Positions 48,423 to 57,122 of a DNA stretch of 64,000 nt are shown piece by piece; the stretch's first letter is position 1, and the number at the start of each line of letters is the position of its first letter. The stretch lies in the NCBI RefSeq assembly GCF_000682775.1, contig NZ_AWFI01000017.1:1-64000 (forward strand), read 5' to 3'. The stretch comes from Hyphomonas sp. L-53-1-40 (GTDB taxonomy: Bacteria; Pseudomonadota; Alphaproteobacteria; Caulobacterales; Hyphomonadaceae). The notes beneath the pieces are model-generated. The model worked only from the letters and a program-made list of their open reading frames with translations, had not been told where the DNA came from and ran no database searches. The position numbers and the translations under genes were made by a program.

Positions 48423-49277
48423 ATGGCCATTCAGAGCGTATCTGAAGATACCAACCCAGAGATCGCATGTACCATTGAAGTTCACGGTGTAAAGACGAAC
48501 TATCATGATCTCGGCTCTGGGAAACCGCTCTTTCTGATTCACGGATCCGGGCCGGGGGTTTCAGCTTGGGCAAACTGGCGATTGGCAATGCCAAATTTTA
48601 GTGAGGTGGCCAGAGTAATTGCTCCTGATATGCTCGGCTTCGGATATTCGGAACGTCCGGGCAAAGACTACTATAATATGGAAAGCTGGCTCGATCAGGT
48701 TGTTGGGTTGATGGATGCTCTTGATATTGAACGGACCGATCTCGTAGGCAATTCCTTCGGGGGTGCGATTTCTCTTGCGATGGCTATTCGACACCCGGAT
48801 AGAGTTCGGCGCATTGTTCTGATGGGAAGCGCGGGTTTGGCGTTGGGGCTGAGTGAGGGACTTGACCAGGTTTGGGGGTATTCTCCATCCATTGAAAATA
48901 TGCGCCGTTTGCTGGATATCTTTGCATATGATCGAAGTTTGGTAACGGATGAGCTTGCTGAACTACGGTACAAAGCAAGCATTCGTCCGGGCTTTCAAGA
49001 GTCATTCTCAGCGATGTTTCCTGCGCCTCGGGGGAGATGGCTGGAGCACTTGGCAAGTGATGAGCGCGATATCCAGGAAATTCCTCATGAGGTTCTGGTT
49101 ATTCATGGGCGTGAAGACGTGGTTGTGCCGCTGGAAAATGGCCTGCGGCTGTCGCAGTTGATCAAGAGGTCTCAGTTGCATGTCTTTGGAGAGTGCGGGC
49201 ATTGGGCGCAAATTGAACATGCTGCGAGATTTGAAAAACTCGTCATGAATTTCATTCAGGAGACGGAAGAAAAATAG
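48423..49277 (+). CDS. bphD: 2-hydroxy-6-oxo-dienoate hydrolase (meta-cleavage product hydrolase)
   Basis: A 284-residue alpha/beta-hydrolase of the BphD/TodF/CumD family, which splits the ring-opened product into 2-hydroxypenta-2,4-dienoate plus a carboxylic acid. The triad is Ser111 (GNSFGG), Asp232 (HGREDVVVP) and His260 (CGHWAQIEH). The oxyanion motif LIHGSGPGVSAWANW is typical of the family. It lies 66 bases after bphC. The acid it releases is benzoate if the substrate is biphenyl, or a short fatty acid if it is an alkylbenzene. The latter links it to the PrpE-like gene in this cluster. Confidence 0.94.
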   Translation: MAIQSVSEDTNPEIACTIEVHGVKTNYHDLGSGKPLFLIHGSGPGVSAWANWRLAMPNFSEVARVIAPDMLGFGYSERPGKDYYNMESWLDQVVGLMDALDIERTDLVGNSFGGAISLAMAIRHPDRVRRIVLMGSAGLALGLSEGLDQVWGYSPSIENMRRLLDIFAYDRSLVTDELAELRYKASIRPGFQESFSAMFPAPRGRWLEHLASDERDIQEIPHEVLVIHGREDVVVPLENGLRLSQLIKRSQLHVFGECGHWAQIEHAARFEKLVMNFIQETEEK

Positions 49278-49380
49278 GTGCGGTGCGTCGTTAATGCGAA
49301 ACGAATGTATCTAAATTTCGTATGCTGCAAATGACTTAATAATTAAGTTCGAGCAAGGATTAAAAAAAGGGAGTGGTAAA

Positions 49381-49674
49381 ATGTTGAAAAAGTTTGCTTT
49401 GATTGCCTCTGGTTTTGCGGCCCTGTATTGTGCGAGCGCGCAAGCGGAGGGCCGAGATGATTTGCAGCGCGTCTGCGTAGCGGTTTCTGTTGCAGACGGT
49501 TTGAGCGAGGAGGAGAGTCAGGATTTTTGTGAGTGCTTAGCAACAGGCGCTGAGGAACAAGGACAAGAGTCGATTGACGAGCTTGTTGAGTCGGCAGAAA
49601 TACCGGACCGGCAAGCGCGCATCGATGGGCTGTCCGAAACGTCTCAGAACATCGTGGCGGTATGTGCTTCCTAA
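49381..49674 (+). CDS. Small secreted four-cysteine protein
   Basis: A 97-residue protein with a signal peptide (MLKKFALIASGFAALY..., cleavage after AQA). The mature part is acidic and helical, with four cysteines (about residues 32, 50, 52 and 95) that could form disulfides or bind a ligand in the periplasm. A GGGAG ribosome site precedes the ATG. It lies 103 bases after bphD and may be co-transcribed. I recognise no family. It is real by codon use, signal peptide and ribosome site; function is unknown. Confidence 0.7.
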   Translation: MLKKFALIASGFAALYCASAQAEGRDDLQRVCVAVSVADGLSEEESQDFCECLATGAEEQGQESIDELVESAEIPDRQARIDGLSETSQNIVAVCAS

Positions 49675-49813
49675 GCAGGTTCCAGTACAAGAGTCTTCGC
49701 CTTGGCTAGCTCTGCTTCTGAACAAGCTGTCCGAAGCATGAGTTATTACGCATTCGATTGGTCTTGCCGCTGTGAGGTCGACTCTCTTCGGGGAAATGTA
49801 GGCTATTGTTCTT

Positions 49814-50359
49814 GTGCAGAAAACTTCAATCGGGTCCGGGCGAGTGACTGTTGTCGCGGCATTGGCGAGAAATGCGGTAGGCGATGGCAAAGCTGACGTG
49901 TCTGCGATGATGCTCTCAAATGCCGCCGTCGATATTCTTTTGGACCTTTATACTGCGCAAACAAGGATGCTTGAGAAAAGTTTCCGCAATGACGTAGCAA
50001 TCTTGGCCGTATGCACTTTGCTTGCCAATCTGATCGACGGATTCGTTACCGCTGAACTTCGCAAGCCATCCTTGTCTCTCGTCCAGAAAGGCTGGCATCT
50101 TCGGAGGGGCGAATTGTTACGCGCGCGTCCGAACGTCGAATCCCGCAAGGTCAGCACGGCTGCTGATCGATTGACAAATGATTTTCGCAAAAGTCTCGAA
50201 GCATCCGCAGGCGCGAATGGATTAGCCAGAGAGTTAGCGGCTATCTGCCTGGCAGTCATTATCGAATATCATGAGCGGGACGAACCGGGCTCGTGCTTCG
50301 CTGAAGCCGAGGGAGCGCTCAGCCAACTCATCCGCGCATTCAGTAAAGGTGTTGCTTGA
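49814..50359 (+). CDS. Hypothetical helical protein near the element end
   Basis: A 181-residue open frame beginning with a GTG at 49814, since an in-frame TAG lies 15 bases upstream. The product is rich in Ala, Leu, Arg and Glu helices (DILLDLYTAQTRMLEKSFRN, AAICLAVIIEYHE) and might resemble the C-terminal part of a small regulator, but I cannot name a family. There is no clear ribosome site, so it could be a remnant. It sits between the catabolic genes and the attachment-site region. Confidence 0.42.
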   Translation: MQKTSIGSGRVTVVAALARNAVGDGKADVSAMMLSNAAVDILLDLYTAQTRMLEKSFRNDVAILAVCTLLANLIDGFVTAELRKPSLSLVQKGWHLRRGELLRARPNVESRKVSTAADRLTNDFRKSLEASAGANGLARELAAICLAVIIEYHERDEPGSCFAEAEGALSQLIRAFSKGVA

Positions 50360-51092
50360 CGAAATCAGTATACGGATAAAGAAGGGGCTGGAGCAACCTC
50401 TATTGTTTGAATTCAATCGATAGAAAAGAGACGTTGATAAAGCTCAACCATTGACGGGATCTGAAGAAAGTGATCCGGCAAGTGCTTTAGCTATCTTACA
50501 ATGGTGACGCGCTTACCGATCAAATCTTGGGCTCTTGTACGTATCTAAACAAATCAAAATGGATTTCTCGTGGCCCAGTACCTCGGCAGATGGCGTGCAC
50601 ATGAATTCCTTTAATGGATAGCTCCGGGATGAATGCATGAACGCCAACGGGTTCGTTTCCTTGACCGTAGCAATACAGCTACTTGAGACGTCGAGAATGG
50701 ACTACAGTGAGAGGAGACCTCATACGGCTCACAATGGGCAATCTCCTGCCGAGTTTGCCCGCAACGTCGGCCTGTGCCATTATGGCAAGGTCAAAATCGC
50801 TGCTGGATTTTAACACCAAGGCCGGATTACCAGAGCCAAGCACTTCATCGCTGCTGTATTTTAGCACCACGACTGGGCCACCAGAGCCAGGCATTTCAGA
50901 AACCGCCAACTCTAACTTTACGGGTGGACCAGTCCGATTGGGCAAGCGAGGAAGACATGACGACAAGCGCCTAGTTCCGATGCCAGAGTGATGACATTTG
51001 CGGTTTACACTTGGTGCCAACGAGCCTTGTTTTTAATACGGAAAACCTGATGCGGTTTACAGAGAACTCCATGTAAAATAAGAAAAAGTGCG
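50360..51092. other. Non-coding end region of the element
   Basis: About 730 bases between the last gene and the tRNA remnant. It holds a 51-bp imperfect tandem duplication (50798-50899) and three copies of a TGCG-GTTTACA motif. Open frames here have poor protein character. I see no integrase or excisionase. Confidence 0.5.
50798..50899. repeat. 51-bp imperfect tandem duplication
   Basis: Unit 1 (50798-50848) and unit 2 (50849-50899) both start CGCTGCTG and share CCAGAGCC and other blocks, with about 40 of 51 positions identical. The 17-codon period would keep an open frame. Meaning unknown. Confidence 0.75.
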
Positions 51093-51102
51093 TCGTTTAC
51101 AC
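50999..51102. repeat. Three TGCG..GTTTACA motifs leading into the tRNA remnant
   Basis: TGCGGTTTACAC (50999-51010), TGCGGTTTACA (51051-51061) and TGCGTCGTTTACAC (51089-51102) are direct repeats, the last one entering the anticodon loop of the tRNA remnant. They could be integrase or excision-factor binding sites. This is inference from position. Confidence 0.5.
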
Positions 51103-51140
51103 CGAGAGGGTCAGCGGTTCGAGCCCGTTACCGCCCACCA
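51093..51140 (+). tRNA. 3' half of tRNA-Val(UAC): attachment-site remnant
   Basis: Reading on: anticodon loop TTTACAC (anticodon TAC at 51098-51100), 3' anticodon strand CGAGA, variable loop GGGTC, T-stem AGCGG with loop TTCGAGC and CCGTT, acceptor strand ACCGCCC, discriminator A and CCA ending at 51140. The 5' half is missing; upstream only three of five anticodon-stem pairs remain (TCG). This is what integration of a tRNA-targeting element leaves at its far end. A complete tRNA-Val on the plus strand is expected at the left end, outside the window. Confidence 0.85.
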
Positions 51141-51180
51141 TTTTCTCCGAATTTCCAGATTGTGTCGTCTCGGGCCTCCC

Positions 51181-52578
51181 TCAGAGGACCGGCCATTCCG
51201 ACGGGACGCTGCGGCCTTCGCGTGAGACCAGCGCCATGCCAGCGGCCTGGACCTCGGCGAGCAAGCGGTCTTCATCGATCAGCGTGGAGCGGTAGTTCTC
51301 GACCACGCGCCGCCCATCAACCCAGACACTGTGAACGCCCCGGCCATCGGCGGAGTAGACAAGCTGGTTGACCGGGTTGAAGAGGGGCACCCATTCCGGC
51401 CGGTTGCGATCATGCAGCACGAAGTCGGCCTTCTTGCCCGGTTCCAGCGACCCGATCTGGTCAGCCATCTGCGCGCCTTTTGCGCCATTGATCGTGGCCG
51501 CTTCCAGTACGCTATAGGCCGAGAACAGGTTTGCATCGCGGCGTGCATCCTTGAACAGGCCTGCCATGGCGAACATGGCGCGCATGATATCGCTCGTATT
51601 GCCATTATTGTTGCCGTCCGTGCCCAGCTGGATGTTCACGCCTGCGGCGGCCATTTCCGGGAACAGGCCGGCAGAGCTGGCGCCATACCCGCCCTTCATG
51701 GCGGTCATCGGACAATGCGTGACATGGGTGTCGCTTGAGGCGAGCAGGTCAACTTCGGCCTGGTCGAGGTGCACCGCATGGGTCAGGGACAAATGCGGGC
51801 CCAGCGCGCCAATATCTGCGAGATGGGCGATGGCGCGTTTGCCGGAGGTCGCGATATAATAGTCGGGGTCTGCCGGGTCCGCGCTCATATGGGCGCTCAC
51901 ACCCAAACCTTTCGCGCGGGCAAGATCCGACGCGCCACGCCATAATTCGTCCGTTGCCGTGTTGTGGCCCACGAGAAGCGGCCAGGCCGAAATCAGCGCA
52001 TCCTCCGTCTGCGGGTAGGCGTTGGACTGGTCGTCCATGCGCGACAGCGCCGAGTCGGTCAGCGCCGTCTGATCGTCATCGGGTGCAAAGGCGCGGTCCT
52101 GCAGCCATTGACCAATTCGTCCGCGGATGCCGGTTTGTGCAAGGCCATCCGCCACGGCTTCAAGGTTCAGGATCGTGCCGGCCTCGATGAAGGTCGTGGT
52201 GCCGGTGCGGAGCATTTCCAGTGCCGCAAACTGAGCGGACAGGCGCTCGTCCGCCGGGGTCTGGGTCATGTACATCGGGATCAGCCATCCGAAGACGTTT
52301 TCAGCCCAGTCGGTATTGTCTGGCACGATGCCCCGGGTCAGTGGTTCGCCCGTGATGTGGACATGGCAATTGACGAATCCAGGCGTGATAACGAAGCCAT
52401 TGCCGTTCAGTGTCTCGCGCGCGCTTACCGACGTGGCTATTTCGCTGTCCTGACCGACGCTGTGAATGCGGTTTCCGGCGATGGCGATTGCGCCATTTCG
52501 GTATACTCGCCGTGCCGCATCCATGGTGACGATCCACGCATTTCGGATGAGCAAGTCAACGGGGGCAGGGTGGGTCAT
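51181..52578 (-). CDS. Amidohydrolase, AtzA/TrzN/SAH-deaminase-like
   Basis: A 465-residue metal-dependent amidohydrolase acting on a deaminable or dehalogenable substrate. The start chosen is the ATG at 52578 (MTHPAPVDLLIRNAW); the open frame extends 43 codons further, but that part is not conserved-looking. The HxH metal site is in FVNCHVHITG, a further His in SAHMSAD and LTHAVHLD, and the catalytic Asp in LGTDGNNNGN. C-terminal GSLEPGKKADFVLHD is typical. It lies just outside the tRNA remnant and is read as chromosomal. The substrate is not determined. Confidence 0.9.
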   Translation of the reverse strand: MTHPAPVDLLIRNAWIVTMDAARRVYRNGAIAIAGNRIHSVGQDSEIATSVSARETLNGNGFVITPGFVNCHVHITGEPLTRGIVPDNTDWAENVFGWLIPMYMTQTPADERLSAQFAALEMLRTGTTTFIEAGTILNLEAVADGLAQTGIRGRIGQWLQDRAFAPDDDQTALTDSALSRMDDQSNAYPQTEDALISAWPLLVGHNTATDELWRGASDLARAKGLGVSAHMSADPADPDYYIATSGKRAIAHLADIGALGPHLSLTHAVHLDQAEVDLLASSDTHVTHCPMTAMKGGYGASSAGLFPEMAAAGVNIQLGTDGNNNGNTSDIMRAMFAMAGLFKDARRDANLFSAYSVLEAATINGAKGAQMADQIGSLEPGKKADFVLHDRNRPEWVPLFNPVNQLVYSADGRGVHSVWVDGRRVVENYRSTLIDEDRLLAEVQAAGMALVSREGRSVPSEWPVL

Positions 52579-53123
52579 ACGTGTCTCGATCCATCTGAAG
52601 TTCTCGGCACTGGAAGATGGTGCCGAATGGGGCGTGCAACTTGATCCCAAAGGCTCGATTGAATGTGGCGCCACCGGGCGCGAGGCGTCTTGATCGAGCC
52701 CGCACAATATATTTTTGGGGATGGAGCGCGTCGACGAGAGGGCCCTGCTCGGTGGGTTTGCGATTCCTCCTTCCCGCAGGGTTATGGGTTCGAGAGTGTG
52801 GCCTTTTTGCCAACCTTGTCATAAATCCGGAAAAATCGATCTTTGAAAAATTTTCTACCGCAATTGCTCAGTCCCGTACCGGATTGCGAAAGTCCCAATA
52901 GCTACGGGGAGAAAATTGTTGCAAGAGCGGTGAAATCGGTTTCATCCAACTCAAACTGAGCGCCACCAATCCAAACTTTTCGTCATGAAACACTTGATAG
53001 CGCAAACATTTGGTGATGCATTGAGGGTCGGGTAGGTAGATTGCAGGGGCAGTCCGCCTGACCGAGACAAGCATTGAAGACCGGCACCACCGTCGTGAGT
53101 GGCCTGTCTCAGGGAGGATTGTA
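52579..53123. other. Divergent promoter region
   Basis: About 545 bases between the amidohydrolase gene (minus) and the TonB receptor gene (plus). No convincing gene. It must contain promoters of both units. I see no clear operator. Confidence 0.4.
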
Positions 53124-56100
53124 ATGACTGTTTCCACGGACAAGGTCCGTGCGGATTCCGCACGGAAAGTAAAATGGGGAACGCTGCTGTGCAGTGCGTC
53201 CGCGGTGTCGCTGCTGTCAGCCCTGCCATTGGCAGCGCAGGCGCAAGACGCGAATGAAGAGACACTGACGCAGGAAACTGTGGTCGTACAGGGCATCCGC
53301 GGATCGCTCGAGCGCGCCATGGACATCAAGCGCAGCTCCAATGGTGTTGTCGACGCCATTTCGGCCGAAGACATCGGCAAGTTCCCGGACACAAACCTCG
53401 CGGAATCGCTTCAGCGCATCACGGGTGTGTCCATCAACCGGGTCAACGGCGAAGGCTCCGAAATCACCGTTCGTGGCTTTGGCCCAGGGTTCAACTTGGT
53501 CACGCTGAATGGCCGGACCATGCCAACCGCCAAAATTCGCGCTATCGGTGCCCGCGGCAATTACGGCGCTGGTGGTGACCGTGCATTCGACTTCGCAAAC
53601 CTCGCCTCGGAAGGCGTCAACGGACTGGAAGTCTACAAGACTGGCCAATCCGTGCTGCCATCAGGTGGCCTCGGCGCGACCGTCAACATCAAGACACGGA
53701 CGCCTTTTGACGATCCAGGTCTGAATGCGACATTCTCGGCCAAGGCGATCAACGATACGAGCGTTGAAGCTGGTGATGACTTCACACCTGAATTGTCAGG
53801 TCTTGTCAGCTGGACCGATCCTTCCGACCGTTTCGGCATCGGTATTTTCGGATCTTATTCGAAGCGGGATTCCGGCGCGCCATCGCAGCAGATCAATGAC
53901 TGGATCGTCCGTGAATCCACTGACGGCACGATTGATGGCAGCTATGTTCGCGGCGATGGCTCGACGCAAATCACGAACCCGCCAGCTGCTGGCCAACTCT
54001 ACGCCATCGCGCAGGACAGCCGCTACGACTTCTCGGATATTTCCCGAGAGCGTCTCAACGGCCAGCTGGTGCTCCAGTTCCGTCCGATTGATAACCTCAC
54101 CCTGACCGGCGACTATACTTACGCCCAGAATGAGGCCGACGAACTGCGCTATGAGCAGACCAACTGGTTTGCGACGCCGTTGGACCAGATCATTTTCGAT
54201 AATGATGGCCCGGTCGCTACGGCTGTGTTCATGCAGGAGAACAATAACGGCTCAAAGGACATCGGCTTTGAGCAAACCAATCGCGCGACGAAGGACGAGA
54301 TGAATTCGATCGGCTTCAACGCTGATTGGGAATTCTCCGAACGCGGAACCATTATCTTCGATGCGCACAGCTCGAAGTCGGAATCCGGCGGTAACAATCC
54401 ACTCGGCCACGTTGCGACATTCGTTTCAATGGGCGCGCCGGTTATTCTCCAACACTCGGTGGATTATCGTAGCGGCTCTCCGATCCAGTCCTACACGATT
54501 GACGATTCCGTTCGCGGAAATGGCAATGGCGTGCTGGATGCAGGTGATCTCGGCACCCAGGTGCAACGGTCGAACTCTGCCAATATGGAGCATCAGGTTG
54601 ACGAGTTTGATCTGCGCTTCGTCTGGGACTTCGACGATCGTACGAGTCTGACGGTTGGCAGTAATTACCGCGACACTCAGATGGATCGTACAACACGGAC
54701 AACCCAGCAGGACCTTGGTTCATGGGGTATCTCCAATCCCGGCGACGTTGAACAATTCGCTCCAGGTGCGATGCAGCAGTATTGTCTCTCATGTCTGTTC
54801 GACGACGTAGCTGTGGGGCAGGCAGACGTCGCGTTCCGCACTGACGCGGCTCAGCTCTTCCCGATTTTGGAAGCGGCTTATGCTGGCAACGCGGTCAACG
54901 TCTCTGAAACCGACGACACTGTGCAGGAAGAAATTCTGTCTTTCTATGCTCAGTTCAATATCGAGCGCGACTTCATGGGGCTTCCGACGCGCACCAATAT
55001 CGGTGTTCGTTATGAGGACACCAACGTCAATTCGACAACGGTTCAGTCGATCCCGTCGGGCCTCTTGTGGCAGTCAGACAACGATTTCCTCATCGTCCAG
55101 TCTGGTGCCCAGCAAGATCTATCGGGCAAGGGCGCTTATGAGGAAGTGCTTCCGAACGTCGACTTTCAGGTTGATCTGACCGAAAATGTTGTTGCACGTG
55201 CATCGTTCAGCAAAACAATTGGCCGGGCCGCATATAGTAACCTTTTCTCGTCCACGACCACGGATGCGCCAAATCGCCCAACGGCCTTTGGCGGTTCACT
55301 AACGGGTGAATCTCAGAACCCGGGCTTGCTACCTCTCAAATCGACCAATTTCGATGCCTCGGTTGAGTGGTACTACGATGATTCAAGCTATGTATCGCTC
55401 GGATACTTCGACAAGAAGGTGAAAAACTTCATTGGTAACGGTGTGGTCGAGCGCAATTTGTTCGGCTTGCGGGATCCCGCATCAGGAGTGTCTGGTTCGC
55501 GGTCTGGAGATGCTCTGGCTATTATCAATACGCTGGGTGTCGATCAATCTGAAGCCAACCTCTTTACACTGACAGCCCTGATCGACGCGAATGGCGGGGA
55601 TACTGCGGCGGCGCGTGCCGAGTTCGAATCCCAGCTTGTCGGCGGTGTCCTGCCGCAAAGCTATGTGGACCAGATTCTCGGACAATATGATGTCGCAACC
55701 AATGCCAGCGACCCGCTGGCACTATTTGGTGTCGAACAGCCGATCAATAACCGCGAAGGCAACATTGACGGGCTCGAATTTGCCTGGCAGCACTTCTTCG
55801 GGGAGACCGGATTTGGTTTCCAGGCCAACTATACATTGGTCAATGGCGACGTTGAGCTCAATCCGGCCGGAGACATCAACGAGAACCAGTTCGCACTGCT
55901 CGGTCTATCCGACACGGCGAACGTAACGGCGATCTATGAAAAGTACGGTTTCTCCGCGCGTCTGGCCTATAACTGGCGCGATACCTTCCTTCTCAACACG
56001 AACGAAGGCGGAGACCGAAGCGGTATCTATACCGAGGAATACAGCCAGATCGACCTGAATGTCAGCTATGACATTAACGACCAGATTGCCGTGTCCTTCG

Positions 56101-56216
56101 AGGGCATCAATCTGGCCGGTGAAGACCAGCGGCTTTACCACCGCGTGCCGGAGCAGGTGTACTATGTCTACGAGCTGGCACCACGCTACCAGGTTGGCGT
56201 CCGCTACAAGTTCTAG
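53124..56216 (+). CDS. TonB-dependent outer-membrane receptor
   Basis: A 1030-residue TonB-dependent receptor with a long signal peptide (ending AQAQ, about residue 40), a plug domain with KRSSNGVVDAISAEDIGKFP and NLAESLQRITGVSINR, and a large barrel ending in an aromatic strand (YQVGVRYKF). The form matches receptors common in Caulobacterales and sphingomonads for plant or algal carbohydrate uptake. A strong terminator follows the stop. The SapC, cupin and halogenase genes follow closely. No residue tells which ligand it takes up. Confidence 0.93.
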   Translation: MTVSTDKVRADSARKVKWGTLLCSASAVSLLSALPLAAQAQDANEETLTQETVVVQGIRGSLERAMDIKRSSNGVVDAISAEDIGKFPDTNLAESLQRITGVSINRVNGEGSEITVRGFGPGFNLVTLNGRTMPTAKIRAIGARGNYGAGGDRAFDFANLASEGVNGLEVYKTGQSVLPSGGLGATVNIKTRTPFDDPGLNATFSAKAINDTSVEAGDDFTPELSGLVSWTDPSDRFGIGIFGSYSKRDSGAPSQQINDWIVRESTDGTIDGSYVRGDGSTQITNPPAAGQLYAIAQDSRYDFSDISRERLNGQLVLQFRPIDNLTLTGDYTYAQNEADELRYEQTNWFATPLDQIIFDNDGPVATAVFMQENNNGSKDIGFEQTNRATKDEMNSIGFNADWEFSERGTIIFDAHSSKSESGGNNPLGHVATFVSMGAPVILQHSVDYRSGSPIQSYTIDDSVRGNGNGVLDAGDLGTQVQRSNSANMEHQVDEFDLRFVWDFDDRTSLTVGSNYRDTQMDRTTRTTQQDLGSWGISNPGDVEQFAPGAMQQYCLSCLFDDVAVGQADVAFRTDAAQLFPILEAAYAGNAVNVSETDDTVQEEILSFYAQFNIERDFMGLPTRTNIGVRYEDTNVNSTTVQSIPSGLLWQSDNDFLIVQSGAQQDLSGKGAYEEVLPNVDFQVDLTENVVARASFSKTIGRAAYSNLFSSTTTDAPNRPTAFGGSLTGESQNPGLLPLKSTNFDASVEWYYDDSSYVSLGYFDKKVKNFIGNGVVERNLFGLRDPASGVSGSRSGDALAIINTLGVDQSEANLFTLTALIDANGGDTAAARAEFESQLVGGVLPQSYVDQILGQYDVATNASDPLALFGVEQPINNREGNIDGLEFAWQHFFGETGFGFQANYTLVNGDVELNPAGDINENQFALLGLSDTANVTAIYEKYGFSARLAYNWRDTFLLNTNEGGDRSGIYTEEYSQIDLNVSYDINDQIAVSFEGINLAGEDQRLYHRVPEQVYYVYELAPRYQVGVRYKF

Positions 56217-56252
56217 TCGGAGACGACTGGAACGAGACTTGGAACATTCAGG

Positions 56253-56281
56253 AAAGGCCGCTGCTTGCAGCGGCCTTTTTT
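56253..56281 (+). terminator. Strong intrinsic terminator after the TonB receptor gene
   Basis: AAAGGCCGCTGC (56253-56264) and GCAGCGGCCTTT (56267-56278) pair over 12 bases with a 2-base tip and run into a T-rich tail (56276-56281). It is 37 bases after the receptor stop. It may separate the receptor from the SapC unit, or act as an attenuator. Confidence 0.85.
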
Positions 56282-56316
56282 GCCCCCGCTTGTAAGCATG
56301 GGAGGATTGTTTCATC

Positions 56317-57105
56317 ATGACGGAAACGCGCTCGCACGACACAACGAGCGTAAGCAGCACCGAAAGGCGCCTCATGGCCAAGATGGCACTTCTGAACAAT
56401 ATCGATCATCCGGATCTCAAGGTGATCACCCGCTTTGGCGCGGCCTATGGCGACAGCGTCAATCAGGCAGCGGTCTATCCGACAGAGTTTTCCGAGCTTC
56501 AGCGCGAATACCCGATCTTCTTCCGAAAGGACGAGGAGGGGGCTTTTTACTGCGTGATCCTGCTCGGTCTCGACAAAAGCGAAAACCTCTTCCTTGATGG
56601 TGCGCGCTGGCAGGCCCGTTATGTGCCCGCGATCCATCAGCGCGGCCCGTTCATGATCGGTTTCCAGAACCAGGAAGTCGATGGCGAGGTCCGCCGAGAA
56701 CCGATGATCCATGTGGACCTTGAAAATCCGCGCGTCAGCAAGACGGAGGGCGAGCCGCTTTTTCTCGCGCATGGCGGCAATGCACCATACTTGCAGCATA
56801 TCAGCCAGGTCTTGCGCGTGATTACGGTCGGCGCGGATATGACCGCGCCCATGTTTGCAGCTTTCGAGCAGGCCGGCTTGATCGAGCCTGTATCACTGGA
56901 CGTCAAACTTGATGACCATACCGAATACAAGGTGCCTGACCTCTTTACACTGAACGAAGAAAAGCTGGCCGCCCTGGAAGGGGAGGCGCTGCAACAGCTC
57001 CATCGTGGCGGATTTCTGCGCGCAGCCTATCTTGTGCTGGCCTCGTTGGGCAATGTGAACCGGCTGATCAATATGAAGAACGCAAAACGGGCAGCTGGCG
57101 GCTGA
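56317..57105 (+). CDS. SapC family protein
   Basis: A 262-residue SapC-like protein, a family frequently encoded next to TonB receptors and tryptophan halogenases in alphaproteobacteria. Typical stretches are AAVYPTEFSELQREYPIFFR and the FMIGFQNQEV segment. GGAGG lies 11 bases before the ATG at 56317; a second ATG 24 codons later (MAKMALLNNIDHP) is an alternative that keeps all conserved parts. Its function is unknown. It shares the operon-like order receptor, SapC, cupin, halogenase. Confidence 0.9.
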   Translation: MTETRSHDTTSVSSTERRLMAKMALLNNIDHPDLKVITRFGAAYGDSVNQAAVYPTEFSELQREYPIFFRKDEEGAFYCVILLGLDKSENLFLDGARWQARYVPAIHQRGPFMIGFQNQEVDGEVRREPMIHVDLENPRVSKTEGEPLFLAHGGNAPYLQHISQVLRVITVGADMTAPMFAAFEQAGLIEPVSLDVKLDDHTEYKVPDLFTLNEEKLAALEGEALQQLHRGGFLRAAYLVLASLGNVNRLINMKNAKRAAGG

Positions 57106-57122
57106 CCCTCTGGGAGGAAACC

